From Epiperipatus broadwayi (Eukaryota > Onychophora > Udeonychophora > Euonychophora > Peripatidae): a stretch of 64,000 bases of DNA. Shown here one piece after another: positions 12,001 through 21,727 of the stretch (position 1 is its first letter; each line of letters begins with the position of its first letter). A program made the position numbers and the translations under genes. The notes under the pieces are model-generated. The model had not been told where the DNA came from. It saw only the letters and a list, made by a program, of their open reading frames with translations, and searched no databases. Location: contig JAQFVV010000030.1 of assembly GCA_028023455.1 (NCBI GenBank), positions 1,198,501 to 1,262,500 of the forward strand, in the 5' to 3' direction.

Positions 12001-13272
12001 CATTCAGGCAAAGAAAAGACAGGGAAAAATGCTTCTTCCTTGCTTTCACCTTTAACTGGTTGCAATAATTTTGGGTCATTTGGTAATCCACCACAGTCAG
12101 CAGTGCCTCATCCATTAGTTAATGGTTCTTCACATTTTAAGTCTATTATTGTAAATAATCAAAGTTTTCTTGTTAAAAATGGTGAATCGGCTGATGATGA
12201 GCTAGAAATTTTTTGTAGATATCCAAACTGTGTATATAAAACTAATAATACATATAATCTAAAACGGCATTTGGTAAGGAGACATTCGGAAAAAATGCCT
12301 GGAAATAGTCATAATGCATCAAAAAAAAATAATGTTGCAATTCCACCTCTACCTATAACACTGCCACCTATTGCACCTCCCCCTATAGTGCCACCACCAC
12401 CTCTACTGCTACAACAAACCATTCATATTTCTGATTCTGGAAATGTTCCTACTCAGTCTCATTCTTTAGTTCCTAATTTTGAATCTCCCCAAATAAACAA
12501 AACGAATGAACTGACAATTTCCTTGCCATTAGATACAGTCCCTCTTCCACAAACGCAGTCAGAATCTAATAAAATTGATCTTCAAACTGATCAACTTAAT
12601 TCATTTTCTATTACAGAAAATAGTGTAGAAAAAACTGAAATTACAAAAAAAGTAGAAATGGAGATCAGAGAACATGAATTAACAGGCCACTACTTTAGAT
12701 GTCTGCATTGTACTTTCAAAACTGAAAATATGGAAGAAATCAAAACACATCTTAAAACTAAACATTCAGAAAATACACATTTTTTTTCATGTGAAATGTG
12801 TCCGTTTAATACCAAAAATGTTCAAAGTTTTATTACCCATCTTAAAAGTCATAAAAGGGAATATGTGCCTTCAAACTCTTCAGGAACACTTCCAAGGACT
12901 GATACTACAGGACTATTAGAAATTATGGGGGGGAGTTCAACTACTTTAACAGGTACTCTGTTGTCTTCCAACGGTGTGACATTCTGTGATTCTGCAATGT
13001 CCAGCGTAATTAACGGTTTTCAGTCTTCAGCTGACTGTGACTCTAGGCCTGTCATTCAGAAAATGACATTGGCCTCTGCAGGCAAAACAGATGAACTATT
13101 GATAAATTCCTTTATAGATTTACCTGCAGTTAACGACAGACCTTCTTTGGTCTGCCATGTAATAAAGAAAACAAACTGTTCTGAAGCAAAGCATGACGTT
13201 TGTAAAAATATAAATTTACCAAATGAACTGAAAACTCATGCTATATTAGATTCTGGACCAAATTTTAGGTAA
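6010..13272 (+). CDS. Large polydactyl C2H2 zinc-finger protein with a glutamine-rich region
   Basis: Predicted nuclear DNA- or RNA-binding protein of 2420 residues, read as one uninterrupted frame. I count 19 C2H2 fingers, first cysteines near residues 36, 243, 272, 759, 789, 835, 946, 976, 1017, 1045, 1073, 1141, 1290, 1342, 1372, 1977, 2069, 2231 and 2261. Most follow F/Y-x-C-x2-C-x-Y/F and end H-x3-4-H. Linkers are not TGEKP, and many fingers come as pairs separated by 7-9 residues. Between them are a Ser/Thr-rich stretch (about 150-200), a Ser/Asn-rich acidic region (about 300-740), a charged segment (about 1195-1270) and a Gln-rich block (about 1445-1970). Finger 17 has a wider first C-x4-C knuckle. 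The start is the first Met after upstream stops. The closing stop overlaps a donor-like AG|GTAACT, so the protein could continue by splicing. The finger style recalls REST-like polydactyl repressors, but orthology is not established and no symbol is given. Confidence 0.95.
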   Translation: MNHLDGRLHYPYENSIVSSLRDHLLQTRQTKRQLACDICLFLTTSDEEFYSHMNHHRNGFISRSQENLPEALTSALSALIESSEQFDVSNEISQSQSEIPNVSPSASNTSEMREYHTLTSVNICSLPEDVDNSLQNITNQMQNVPQFSVTAPPPLTPTSSSSSSTLVSSIQSSTVSTESLVLTTTTTTVSQVSITSATNDPPLIANSESQKSSDQSIETSDKNSPTGEACDQVYNGKDKYHQCPYCNYGTTHKYNFKRHVVRKHSKSDTFSCKTCLFVTESAATLASHVEKHKKKSKSAASHSSLSKSEGDGHSSEVTPHSSKSHNSKSSKLKCHLEISPSLPEENSHSFDSKTDNQTPLGDLLPPNSEERSSPFEATELSESNSPSDPNHPESNPSCDSVTSEINISCETKSVPNSPSKTKPADSDSCKSDSFKSDQLFDHASKSNSNFENKHEEAIQSYQMDNLPAYQNIIKENNLSFQLSEHNNLLSQKEVFSNLSGLNCKVSVVPQIESVSSNNTFPPAIVEPISVYNSKVTESNSGYNNNNNKITENLNFESKNHQNINNEIFENKLQENYSVFEVKVPENSLIYNVKLPNNPMYEGNDGNPMYENKNETFHPKLPESEPLMPGTDCNMWNESFQPVDQSNETFNSSLNYGNMMPNENMQQLWDDLCENSASSVFASLQCMESNNGDNLPWSIFSALSETELEPGISSLMFNKEPQVVPNQSSSYHISYKDDLVNFQGSTTELMPSLDDNRFRCLLCTYSAKKFVSFLNHMKSIHRGKDGLLVCGYCSFVTHDEGIYPDHMKSHRRKPKSRSSSKKTDKKKKPSTISYPCTFCTYIGRDRYCLKRHMARHLKEEKLDNNIPVNLVNESNVEKSNQIPSLLPTNQPKIQIPKNHFMKLQSSKNKSLKTKISMIQSSTNYSVKIQSTKTRIPKTHIFKKSFKCPHCSYDNKLACNFKYHLKSKHPNSGILYSCYVCSYSTLFQKVFLLHNQRHVDSLSSRQKFVLVQNKKTLICQMCRFATKSKILLKIHLMRHNEDKQLHCQRCEFRTNSKSLLYQHTFLHPASKRYKCPYCWHDDSQIVSYMEHFVVKHSVKGFYLLGKKLHFISQSKHLSEMCKKDKQKKTGDPVKPKRNSYYNCKVCDYSTKDKKRFAKHSDKHNVEGPIPLDQCKYKANEHKIVKVINIGHQEDSIEVAQVTGCDEDKLSLKELDLKCKEQKLIVESEFRLNEEEERLIVKEYNINHKERKILQDKPQLNVKQQMRQKILSKKALENISIIDTTNGDKLFTCTFCTYISKYKHNVKRHQKKHFMDSNHEETNGVSPSPSKKLKNMKQRIKYFKCQYCSYTSHFRQRYRVHLLRQHPKQELLFSCKKCSYSTYRKYKFDLHYKSHENEPEDNVSVVSVMEQQCQKKPSRKLAKQRSPKNVSTSHKKQKQGQRIQKSFAHLMQSPLQQIQHSVQSSQLHKLHMQQPHHIIQRPPTPLQQTNHHLPQSHLPLQQSHHQLLSSNKLLQQTQQQLQIHQRMQQTQNPHQQLLQHQQIQQSQLQKMLQPQQIQPLQQQHQKLIQKSYQKPPQLQQMQTSQQQMQSTNQRPMQLPQQQLVPSHLQKIQLHHEQKIIPHHQQQLQMQINQQLQTQQISLPLQQIQSQHSLQSAPQQQIHLPHQPQIQQHHQSQIQSPHQLQIHLQHQPQIALQQQLQIQSQHQPQMKQVPLQQQQIASSQQQMQSPDKQKMQSSHQPQMQSPQQIHSPLSQQLQTPPGQQIQSPQQQLIHSPQGQPIQSPQGQQIQSPQRQQMQSPQGQQIDPLQRQQLQSPQHQLVQSPQHHLVQSPQHQLVQSPQRPPLQSPPQQPMQLSFQQQIQLLHQQQMQPTHQQLMQQPHQIQKQPQQSFQQPHQNSMQRQVQQSHIQQIQQFQQQLHPSHLSQIQLSHQQLMLHQKIQLPHQQIRPQTHQQIMLPQHKLQVQQAPQQPPQIVPKQNIFCSLCSYKTNNAVNLKRHTQRMHSGKEKTGKNASSLLSPLTGCNNFGSFGNPPQSAVPHPLVNGSSHFKSIIVNNQSFLVKNGESADDELEIFCRYPNCVYKTNNTYNLKRHLVRRHSEKMPGNSHNASKKNNVAIPPLPITLPPIAPPPIVPPPPLLLQQTIHISDSGNVPTQSHSLVPNFESPQINKTNELTISLPLDTVPLPQTQSESNKIDLQTDQLNSFSITENSVEKTEITKKVEMEIREHELTGHYFRCLHCTFKTENMEEIKTHLKTKHSENTHFFSCEMCPFNTKNVQSFITHLKSHKREYVPSNSSGTLPRTDTTGLLEIMGGSSTTLTGTLLSSNGVTFCDSAMSSVINGFQSSADCDSRPVIQKMTLASAGKTDELLINSFIDLPAVNDRPSLVCHVIKKTNCSEAKHDVCKNINLPNELKTHAILDSGPNFR
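10340..11930 (+). repeat. Glutamine-rich coding block with an internal 24-bp minisatellite
   Basis: About 530 codons rich in Gln, His, Pro, Ser, Leu and Met, written mostly with CAA and CAG. Between about 11280 and 11550 the protein runs through an 8-residue repeat of the form SPQ-x-Q-x-x-Q (for example SPQGQQIQ, SPQHQLVQ), so the DNA is a diverged 24-bp minisatellite. No pure long polyglutamine run is present; interruptions are frequent. The reverse strand is stop-poor here and gives Val/Ala-rich shadow frames that are not genes. Such blocks are commonly transcriptional co-regulator contact regions. Confidence 0.85.
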
Positions 13273-13274
13273 CT
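13265..13274 (+). promoter_or_regulatory. Possible splice donor overlapping the stop codon
   Basis: The last codons run into TTTTAG|GTAACT, a good match to the animal 5' splice-site consensus. The TAA stop is part of the putative intron start. If used, the last exon codon is split after two bases and the protein gains a different C terminus from a downstream exon. If not used, translation ends here. Confidence 0.35.
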
Positions 13275-13580
13275 ATGCAAATATATATGTTTATGTATGT
13301 ATGTCTATATATATAGACATGCATTTATTTAGTTGTGGTATAAAATGAACTACGTGCAGGATATATATATAGTAAATATATATATCTTAAGTTCTCTAGG
13401 TAGCTTTTCCATTTAAAAGCTTTGTAAACAGTGAATCCTAAAATGATAAAAAGAAAAAATGCCTATTTATAAATATCCTTGTCCTTAATTTCATCTTACC
13501 TGTAAATAGTTGTATCATGAATCTATGCCACAGATTTATTTAAAATTATATATATAAAAAATAAAAAAAAATAAAGTAAT
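13273..13580 (+). other. Probable 3' UTR with polyadenylation signals
   Basis: AT-rich sequence following the stop codon, with AATAAA-type hexamers at about 13559-13564 and 13570-13575, followed by A-rich DNA. A longer 3' UTR reaching about 14250 is possible, as AT-rich sequence without repeats continues to there. No further coding sequence is seen up to 14.5 kb. Confidence 0.45.
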
Positions 13581-14542
13581 TTTTTTGCAAAAAAAAAAAA
13601 ATTTAGAATGAAAGTAAAGTAATTTTATAATTGTAGAAATTATTTTATTTTATTTTAGTTAGAACTATAAAAATGATGTTGCCAATCTTCTCAGATATTG
13701 CCCTTCACTGCTTCATTCTGACATGTATTTTTTTAGTAGAATGAATCGGTTCTTTACCTAATGTATTTATCAATTCTATAGAAGTTAAAGAAGTATTTTA
13801 AAGTATATGAATTTTTTTATTTTTTATTTTTTACAATATGTATATAGAAAAAAAAGGCATTTATATTTTTAAATTGTGTGTGTGTGTTGTTAAATCCAGT
13901 CAAAGAAAAAACAAACGATATGTAAACTATTCAAGCTTTATGTTCACATGAACATAACTCATCATTGGTTACACTACAACATCACGTTTGGATAACTTCT
14001 GACAAAACCGAAGTTTACAAACATATCTACGGTTTCTTTCTTTTTCTTTTGTTTAAAAAAAGAAAAGAAAAAGAAGAGAAAAAAAGAATTCTGAGAAGTT
14101 GATGCAATATGACTCTAAATTTGATCATGTGATTTCCTCATCTCCTTCCCTCGAATAATCATTGTTTTGTAATGACGACTATATAATTATGTATGTAAGC
14201 CAACAAATGTGTGTGAATTTTTGTAAGTTTTTATTTCAATTAAAAATATGGAAATGCTACATATGTTTCATAATTTTTTGATTCATCAAAATAGTTTTGT
14301 TTTAAGATAACTGAGCACATTTATATACATTTGTACAAGTGATAAGATTAAGAAGTGATTCGTAAGTTGTGAAATTTTTGTTGAGCAACCGTTTAAAATT
14401 TATATTTCTGCATTTGTGGATAGATTTGCCGTTATTTTATAGACAAATTTTGAATTCTCATTTGGGAAAAAGTTGAAACATTATTTTGAGAATTCTCTTT
14501 GTTATTGACGCTAATGTTATATATATATTACAAAAAAAAATC

Positions 14543-14757
14543 ACGTCAAATGCCACATGACCTAATTTAACAAGCTTGTATTACAAATGTTATATATAGA
14601 GCTCGCAAATAAGCTCTTAAGAAGCTTTGCAGAATATCCCCAACCCCAGACCGGTTTCTGCTACTGGCGTCCTCAGTGAGGTGCTAGGATATTCAAGCAT
14701 TCTTCAAAGCTTGTTAAGAACTTATTTCTGAGCTCTATATATAACATATATATAAAT
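14543..14757 (-). mobile_element. Hammerhead-bearing repeat, family 2, folded as a long palindrome
   Basis: The block CACATGACCTA, then AGCTTGTATTAC, then TATATA-GAGCTC, matches the start of each repeat in the array at 50976-51940, so this is the same family. Imperfect inverted arms (about 14587-14639 and 14687-14747, GAGCTC near the outer ends) enclose a hammerhead ribozyme, so the distal part of ribozyme stem I merges into an arm of about 50-60 bp. There is no open frame. The sense strand of the ribozyme is minus. Confidence 0.6.
14632..14694 (-). ncRNA. Hammerhead ribozyme, type I minimal, intact core
   Basis: On the minus strand distal stem I pairs GAATATCC with GGATATTC (8 bp). An internal loop TAGC/TGG follows. 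Proximal stem I pairs ACCTCA with TGGGGT (6 bp, one G-U). The core blocks are CTGAGGA (fits CUGANGA) and GAAA. Stem II is weak, CGC-CAGTA-GCA with two firm pairs. The segment CCGG plus TC supplies the GUC cleavage triplet, and ACCGGT is fully self-complementary, as in dimeric hammerheads with a near-absent stem III. Both core blocks and the cleavage triplet match consensus. Activity is inferred, not shown. Confidence 0.75.
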
Positions 14758-14759
14758 AA

Positions 14760-15545
14760 CTTCTAGTTAACATTTAGTAATTACAGGTTTAGCAGACCTG
14801 TGATAACAGCTAAAATTTATGGATTGAAATTTTTTTATCTTTACTGAGTTAAAGTTGAGGGTGCTTTTTTTTTTTTTGTATTAATTAATTTATTTTTAAA
14901 TCGACAACAAGTGATAACAATCCTATTAACATCATTTCAAATTGTGTAGAAGAAAGCAATTATAAATTACTCTCATATATTATGTTGAATCTTTTATGAA
15001 TAGGGAGAGGTATCATTTGTAACATTACTAGAATTCTAATTTAATTTGATGATATGTAATAATAATGAAAAGTATAAATATAAACTGCGGGATATTTTTT
15101 TTGGATCTGTTTTAAATGATTGAATAAGATAATTAATGCTAAAGTTGATTTTAAAACTAATTAAACTTATCTATTGTAAATAATAGGACATTTTTAATCT
15201 GCCATACTTTGAAGTTCACAAAAAATTCTGTATTGGAATTGTGGATAATCCAGACTAAAGTAAAAATCTGTGCCATTGTATATATATATATAGTCTGCTA
15301 AATAGATTTTGTATTACAGAATTTTTTTAAATTTAATTTTGCCATCTGGAAAAAATTTAATCTTTGCTTATGCATTTTACTTAGTTAACTTTTTATTTGA
15401 TGAGCAATATACAAGAACTTTGTTACTAAGGCAAAAGACATAAAAAACATCAGTTTTCAAAAACATGTTTTTTGGATCTCAAACATTTATCTTTAAGCCA
15501 ATAAATATCACATGACCACCACTTCTTATGCTTGTGTATAACTGT
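14760..15545. other. AT-rich noncoding DNA
   Basis: Homopolymer A/T tracts and short (TA)n runs only. No gene or repeat with clear boundaries is seen. Confidence 0.55.
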
Positions 15546-15550
15546 TGTTA

Positions 15551-15690
15551 AAACAGGCAAAACTCACTATACGTACTGCCACACACAGCAAGTTAGAGTA
15601 ATCAATGGATGCCAGAAGGCTTGTGCATAAAATCCCCATCTAGCTTGCTGTGTGTGGTAATACGTATAGTGAGTTTTATTTGTCTTTATG
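15551..15690. repeat. Hairpin repeat with family-1 loop
   Basis: Inverted arms of about 42 bp (15551-15592 and 15643-15686) share AACTCACTATACGTA and CCACACACAGCAAG with only a few differences. The loop (about 15593-15642) contains ATCAATGGATGCCAGAAGG and TTGTGCATAAAATCCCCATC, which are also in the family-1 repeats at 55-282 and 27368-27545. The ribozyme part itself is absent. It may be a head-to-head rearranged derivative of family 1. Confidence 0.65.
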
Positions 15691-17514
15691 TAGAAAATAT
15701 CAGTTTTTTTTCTTTCACATCCTAAAAATGTACAATTTTCTATTATTGAAATTTATTTAAATCTAACAGAAACAATATTGATTTAATTTCATGATAATTT
15801 GATAAATATAAAGATGGCCAATCTTTGGTATATGTCACACTTGATGTATTGATACATTAATTTTAGGTCATTGCACTGCTTATAAAAGTAAAAAATAAGA
15901 CTGGATTTTGGTAAAGTAATAAGATAATCAAAAAACAATTTGTAGTAATAATCAAAAAAAAAATTATAACAAAAATTCTGCATTCAATCTGTATATAAAT
16001 ATTTCATACTTTTTATATTAAAAATTAATCCAGAGAGAGGCTATAATTGTTTTTAACTGTTCATCTTTTTAAAATCTTTTTAATGAAAATTATTTTCAAT
16101 AAAAGGAAACTGAAAAAAAAATATGATCATATCTAAATTATTCATATTTGAAAAATGTCATCTTTACTCTAAACATTAAAAATCTGATAAAACAAAACCG
16201 AGTCAAAAGTAGCATTAAAGTAAGCAATATTTAAAGTTAAATTTTATTTTATTTTTTCATAATAATTTTATAGTAGAGAAAATAAATTTTCTATATTATG
16301 AAAAAAATGTTAAATATATATCTATCGCATACTGTGTTTTATACAAAATTCTATAGCATACAAGTTGTTTGGCACATGTAACGACTTGTAAGTTAAAAAA
16401 TTAGCACATGGATTATAAAACGCAGGTCGTTCCTGGCTAAGAATATATTATGCAGTAGTTAAATCTGGTTAAAATGAGGATACTCTAAAGAAATTTAATA
16501 TTGATTCATTGTTTTTATTGGGAAGATATTGCTGAAAGGAAAATATAATGGAATGACATTAAGTAAGTTTTTTTTAAATTTATGGCAAAACACAAAATGT
16601 CAAATAAAAAGAATAATTAACATGTGTAATATGTAATGTATTTGTGATTCCTGAATGCTTTAAATAATCATTATAGAATTCATTCTTAATTTTTTGTTGT
16701 TGTTTTTTCCTTGCCTTTATATTTTATTATTTTTTTTCTTCTGAAATTATAATAACTGTAGATATGTATAAATAAGCGGCTGTTAATCAAAAGTTAAAGC
16801 TTGAAAATTCTGACATATGAATTACTAGATATTATAATTGATAGTAAATGGATTTTATAATATACTAGGGGGACATGGCATTCCCTATCATCTTCAGCCC
16901 TCAATCCCCTGGGATTTGCTTTGATTGAGCCCACCTTTTGGTAGAGTATACAAAAAAATAATAATTTCTAACACTTCTTTTCATACAATATATATATAGA
17001 GAAAGATTGTTTTTGAAATTCCAATAGTATAACGTTAAAGTTAGATAAAATTAGAAAAGAAAGATACCAAATACATTTGTATAGGATTTAATTTAAAATA
17101 ATCCCAATTTAATATGTTATATAAAATCATCACTTATGATTTTTTGCAAAATTTAGGCTAGAGATGTCTTCTATTTCAGCAAGCAAATGATTTATTGATA
17201 AAGAAAAGAAAGATTGAAATAATGCAATAATAAAGAATATATTACCAATGCTTTCAAATTATTTTTTCCTAAAAAATGCTGAAAGTATTGTACCATTTAT
17301 TTATATATGGTACAAATATATTGGCATTTGTAAAAGCTAAAAAAAAGTAAATTTAGATTTTTTTTTTGATTAGTATAATTTTTTTTAAAACGTACAATGA
17401 AAGTTAAAATTATCGTTCGTAATTTTTTTTATCTAATTAAAAATAAAAGTAAAAATTGGAGAGAACAAAACACACACAAATTACTAATCCAGATATGGTA
17501 AAAGAAAAATATTT

Positions 17515-17588
17515 TAGCTAATTAAAGATGGCAGAATTATGCTAAAAAAATAGCTAATTAAAGATGGCAGAATTATGCTAAAAAAATA
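17515..17588. repeat. 36-bp tandem duplication
   Basis: The unit TAGCTAATTAAAGATGG, then CAGAATTATGCTAAAAAAA, occurs twice back to back with no visible differences, consistent with a recent slippage or duplication event. Confidence 0.85.
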
Positions 17589-17748
17589 AACACTTTGTAA
17601 CGTAAATTTTATAAAGAATTACAAGATTATCAACGTATATTTTTGACAAACAAAAGGTATGCGCAGAAGTCTGAAAACTGGACCCCAAATATAAAAGGGA
17701 AGACACCAGTTAGATCAATGTCTTGGCTTGTCTGTGTTTTTTTTGGCT

Positions 17749-17774
17749 GGTCCTGGATTACGGAATCCAGGACC
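17749..17774. repeat. Perfect short hairpin
   Basis: GGTCCTGGATT (17749-17759) and AATCCAGGACC (17764-17774) are perfect 11-bp inverted arms around a 4-base loop. The structure is GC-richer than the surroundings. Function unknown; it may be a remnant of a mobile element or a chance hairpin. Confidence 0.6.
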
Positions 17775-20229
17775 ACTCTACAATGAAATAATTCTTCATG
17801 CGGAAGTAGACCGAAGCTTTTGACATTGTTCATCATGAAGACTGTCAAACCCAGAAAAGCTTTTGTGACTAGCCTTTAGAACCAGAATCAAGAACAAGTT
17901 AAAACTAATGGCCATAAGCTCATTCTAACTCAAGAAAAACTATGCATAGTAATCTACAATCTTCTCGCTAAACTTACCGGTAAGCTATGATTCATTATTC
18001 CCAATTGTGACTAACTTGTCGGCAAACCACTCTAAAAAAATAAGCTTAAAATAATCCCGATAGAGACTTTAATTTTATTGATCAAGAGACTCTTATTTAC
18101 CCAAGAACTTTTTAATTGTTTAACTGTTATTTTTTATTAATGGATTCATATCTGGATTAACATGTGTTCTCTCCGGTTTTATTTAATTAGTAATTTCTCT
18201 TTATTTTAATTTGTTAGAATAAAAAAAATGTTTATTTCTAATATCAACTTTTCATTTGTACATTATTGATGATTATTATTAAATTTATTAACATTAGTTT
18301 AGTAAGATTTGAAAATATGTGTTGACTAAGCTCCAGGAATAATAATATTTAGAAAATAATTCTAGTTACGGTAAAATATGATACCGATTCTTTTAAAAAT
18401 ATTTTTCTTTTTAATTTATCGGATGCAATGCGATGGATTTCAGCAGATTCTTATATGAATTCTGGCACCCTTATAAAAGAAATAAAAGCTGATTCTGTCG
18501 ATAGCATAAGTCGTAACAATTACTAGGTAGAGTTGATCAGGAAATATAGTTATGTTTTTAGAAATAGTAATGAAACCTTTTTTCATAACTTGATCAACTC
18601 AACAGAGACCTAGTCAGACGGCAAAAACATTTCAGTATATTAAGCTTTTCTCAACTTTTAATCTCAATAATAAAAAGTAAAAGTACATTTAATTTAAAGA
18701 AATCTCTATAAGTTTCATATTTGTCTATGAGGATAAATTCAACTTCTATTTTTTTTGTGTTAAAGTATTCTTTTTTTCTTGTTTTTATTTAACATATATT
18801 TAACACACACACACACTATATTTTATTAATTGGGCCAGAGCAAGTTTACTGTTAAATAAATATTTATTAATAGTTTTTACCGATGCTGGGTTCTGCACAA
18901 TTAAAAGTTTTATTTTATCCACACTTAATTAAGAAATCATATATAAGAGTTGCTATAAAGGTTCATAATGAAATATCTTTTGTTTTTGAGGAGAGATTCA
19001 AAATTCTGGTTTTCTATGTTAAATAAGTCTGCATTAACTGTTACAAAAAAATACAACTGTCGTTGGTTTTTTTTTTTTAATTTAACACATGTTTAATAAC
19101 TGCATCAGAGATGTTTAACAAACTGCATTATTTGTTTCTATTTCTGTTATATAAAATCATGGTTTATGATTTTATATATATATAGGGTAGATATTTATCA
19201 GTGTCAATCCCATCTGGCAAATTTTTGAATAAACTCTAACGACTGTTATTTTTAATATGACTCTATGTTTGATTGATTTTTTGCGCAATTAAATCTTTTT
19301 TACATATATAATTAATTTATATATTACATTATAAATATTTAAGCTTTCTAATAATTTCAATAAAAAATATTTAAAATTAATATTTTAAAATTATGAAAAT
19401 AAGTATCTAACTGAAAATCTTACCAACAATAAAGGAACACATCATTATTGGCTTCACGATACCTATTCAAAAAGTTTGAAGAACAAAATATTAAACATTA
19501 GAATTTTATATTATTAAAAAATGATATATTTAGAATTAGTTATTAAAGAAACAAGAAAATTCTAAAAGTTAATAAATTATTAATTGTTATTAAAATATTT
19601 CACTTACAATTTTTTTTTAGCCCGTAATGACTATTTCCGTGGCTATTTCCAGTTCTTGTAACATATTTTCTATACTCTCTAAGAGTGGTTTTTTTAAAAA
19701 AATAAAATGTTTTCAAAGACAACCCCGCCCTCTAGTGACATAGTTTTTGGTTTAATAATAAGTCTTTTACAAAAATATTGCACCATAATCATTAACAATT
19801 ACTGAAAATCATGTTTTTTGTGGCATTTACCCGCAGGGTAAAACAATATAAAGCATCAGCCAATCACAAATTGTCACCTCCTTCATAGCTTTGTCAGAAC
19901 AATAAAGTGTGCTGTCAATCACACACAAAAGTCTGTATACTGCTGACATCTTTTGGAATTTTTTAAAAATTAATATTAAAAATGGATGCTTCATAGAAAG
20001 AATTGATGCAGCCTATTGCACACCATAATTTAAAATATACATTGCTTTAAAACAATGTAGAAAAGTAGTGATGCAGCCCATCGCATTGCCTAAAATGTCA
20101 AATATGATAGTGCTGTCACAGCTCTCTTTTGTTAAGGACTTAATTAATTCTTTCATACCATTTTACAGAACTCCAGTTAATTCTTAATAAAATAAATTTT
20201 TACTTTTATATTTCTTTTCTTCATACATT

Positions 20230-21120
20230 GTTATTATCTCAGTTAAAAATTTATTGGAATTGTTGATGTTTCAAACCAGAAATTTTTGTTGCAATGTTTA
20301 ATAGAGTATCAGTTACCTTCTTTTTGATCTCAGATTTTGAAACATCATTAAAATCTGTCAATATTTTAAACTGATTATCTTGAGAGTAGTTCTGAAGGTT
20401 ATGCATATCAACTGTTAATAGTGTTTTTTTAGTACTTTTCATCTCTAGCTTACATCTCACTAATTGATGAACATGTGTTGAAATTATTAACAAGGTTACA
20501 ATCATGAAATGTATATATTTTCTTTAAATCAAAATATAATCTGATTCGTCTTTGTATTCATTTGTATGTTTCTATAATCATTTATGATTATCATTTTTCT
20601 CAAAAAAAGATTTAATAATATATAATTTCTATCACCATAACCAAACGTATCCACAACACTTTTATTTTTCAATTGTTTTTCAATTCTAGCATTAAATCTT
20701 CATGACAATTTTAAAATGTTTTACATGATCAAAGGCACTTTGTAGATCTATATAAAAATACTTCCCTTTTCCATCGTAATGACAATCTTCCATTATATTG
20801 AATAACTAATCTTGCCGTTCTGTCCAATATACATCAATCTTGATAGTATTGGTTTACCAATTTTTATTTATAAGGAATTTCATTTTAGTCATGCTTCCAA
20901 TATTTGTGTAGTTGTAATAAAGAATATGTCTATTTTTCAAATCATCTTTTTTTCTTTTAACCTCACAAAATCCAACAATGTTTTCCATTTAATATTGACT
21001 AATTCATTTTTCTAATTTAGGTAGCTTTTCTTTTCTAAAACATTATGTACTTATAAAGTCTTCATAGAAATCCATCACAAACATTGAAACATTACGATTG
21101 TTCAGGCATATCGTCTTGAC
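20230..21120 (-). pseudogene. Relic of an RTE-like LINE, region upstream of reverse transcriptase
   Basis: This stretch is alignable by eye with 36590-37360: shared landmarks include the AATAGA-ATATCAG stretch with CTTCTTGATCTCA-like sequence, TATTTTAAACTGAT, ACTAATTGATGA, AATCTTGCC-TTCTGT and CACAAAATYCAACAA. In the other copy it precedes recognisable reverse transcriptase on the minus strand, so it probably corresponds to the endonuclease-to-RT linker of the same LINE. It is frame-broken; the longest reverse frame covers 84 codons (20251-20505). No catalytic motif can be read. Confidence 0.55.
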
Positions 21121-21727
21121 ATCATTATATGATATAAAATCTAATGTGTCACATGTAATATTATTGTCATTACTAAAATGAAAAAACCATTTTTTTTCTC
21201 TTTTCGATGTTATAAATATTTTTTTTTAAAAAAAAATGAAAGTTCATTAATCAACAACACTAACTAATCTGACAGTAAATAAAGATCAAAATATTGAATT
21301 TCTAAATGAAAATATCTTATTTAAATGATGAATGATGTTATTACAGTCAAATAGATTTATCTATGTAATAAAAAGAACCTTAAAAATACTGCAAATAAAA
21401 ATTCTTGTGATTTGTGTCAAGATCAGTCGGGGTAAGCTGAACTCTATAACAAAAACTTTTTTTTCTTAATATACTGTTATTAATAATAAATAAAATGAGG
21501 GAAATTTCCAGCAAGTCTATTTTCTTTTAACAATATCTTCAATTATCATGATAAAAATAAGTGAGCAAGAATTTAATCCAATGTTTCTTATATAATGAAA
21601 TTACTTTAGTTACAATTAATAATCGGGAGTGCAAAAGAAATTTCGTATGTAAAAACATAAAAAAAAAACACGTACTGAAAGACTTATTGAAATAAAATCT
21701 GTGTTTCTACTTCACCTTCAAGCAGTA
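21121..21727. other. AT-rich noncoding DNA
   Basis: Nothing recognised beyond homopolymer tracts between the LINE relic and the foldback element. Confidence 0.5.

Larger units (their letters stand above)
15691..20229. other. AT-rich noncoding DNA with minor repeats
   Basis: No gene is recognised. Small structures include a tandem duplication at 17515-17588, a hairpin at 17749-17774 inside a locally GC-richer patch (17640-18000), (CA)n near 18805, and a loose repeat of GATGCAGCC followed by GCA near 20003-20090. The 72-codon reverse frame in the GC-richer patch (17630-17848) matches nothing I know. Confidence 0.5.
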
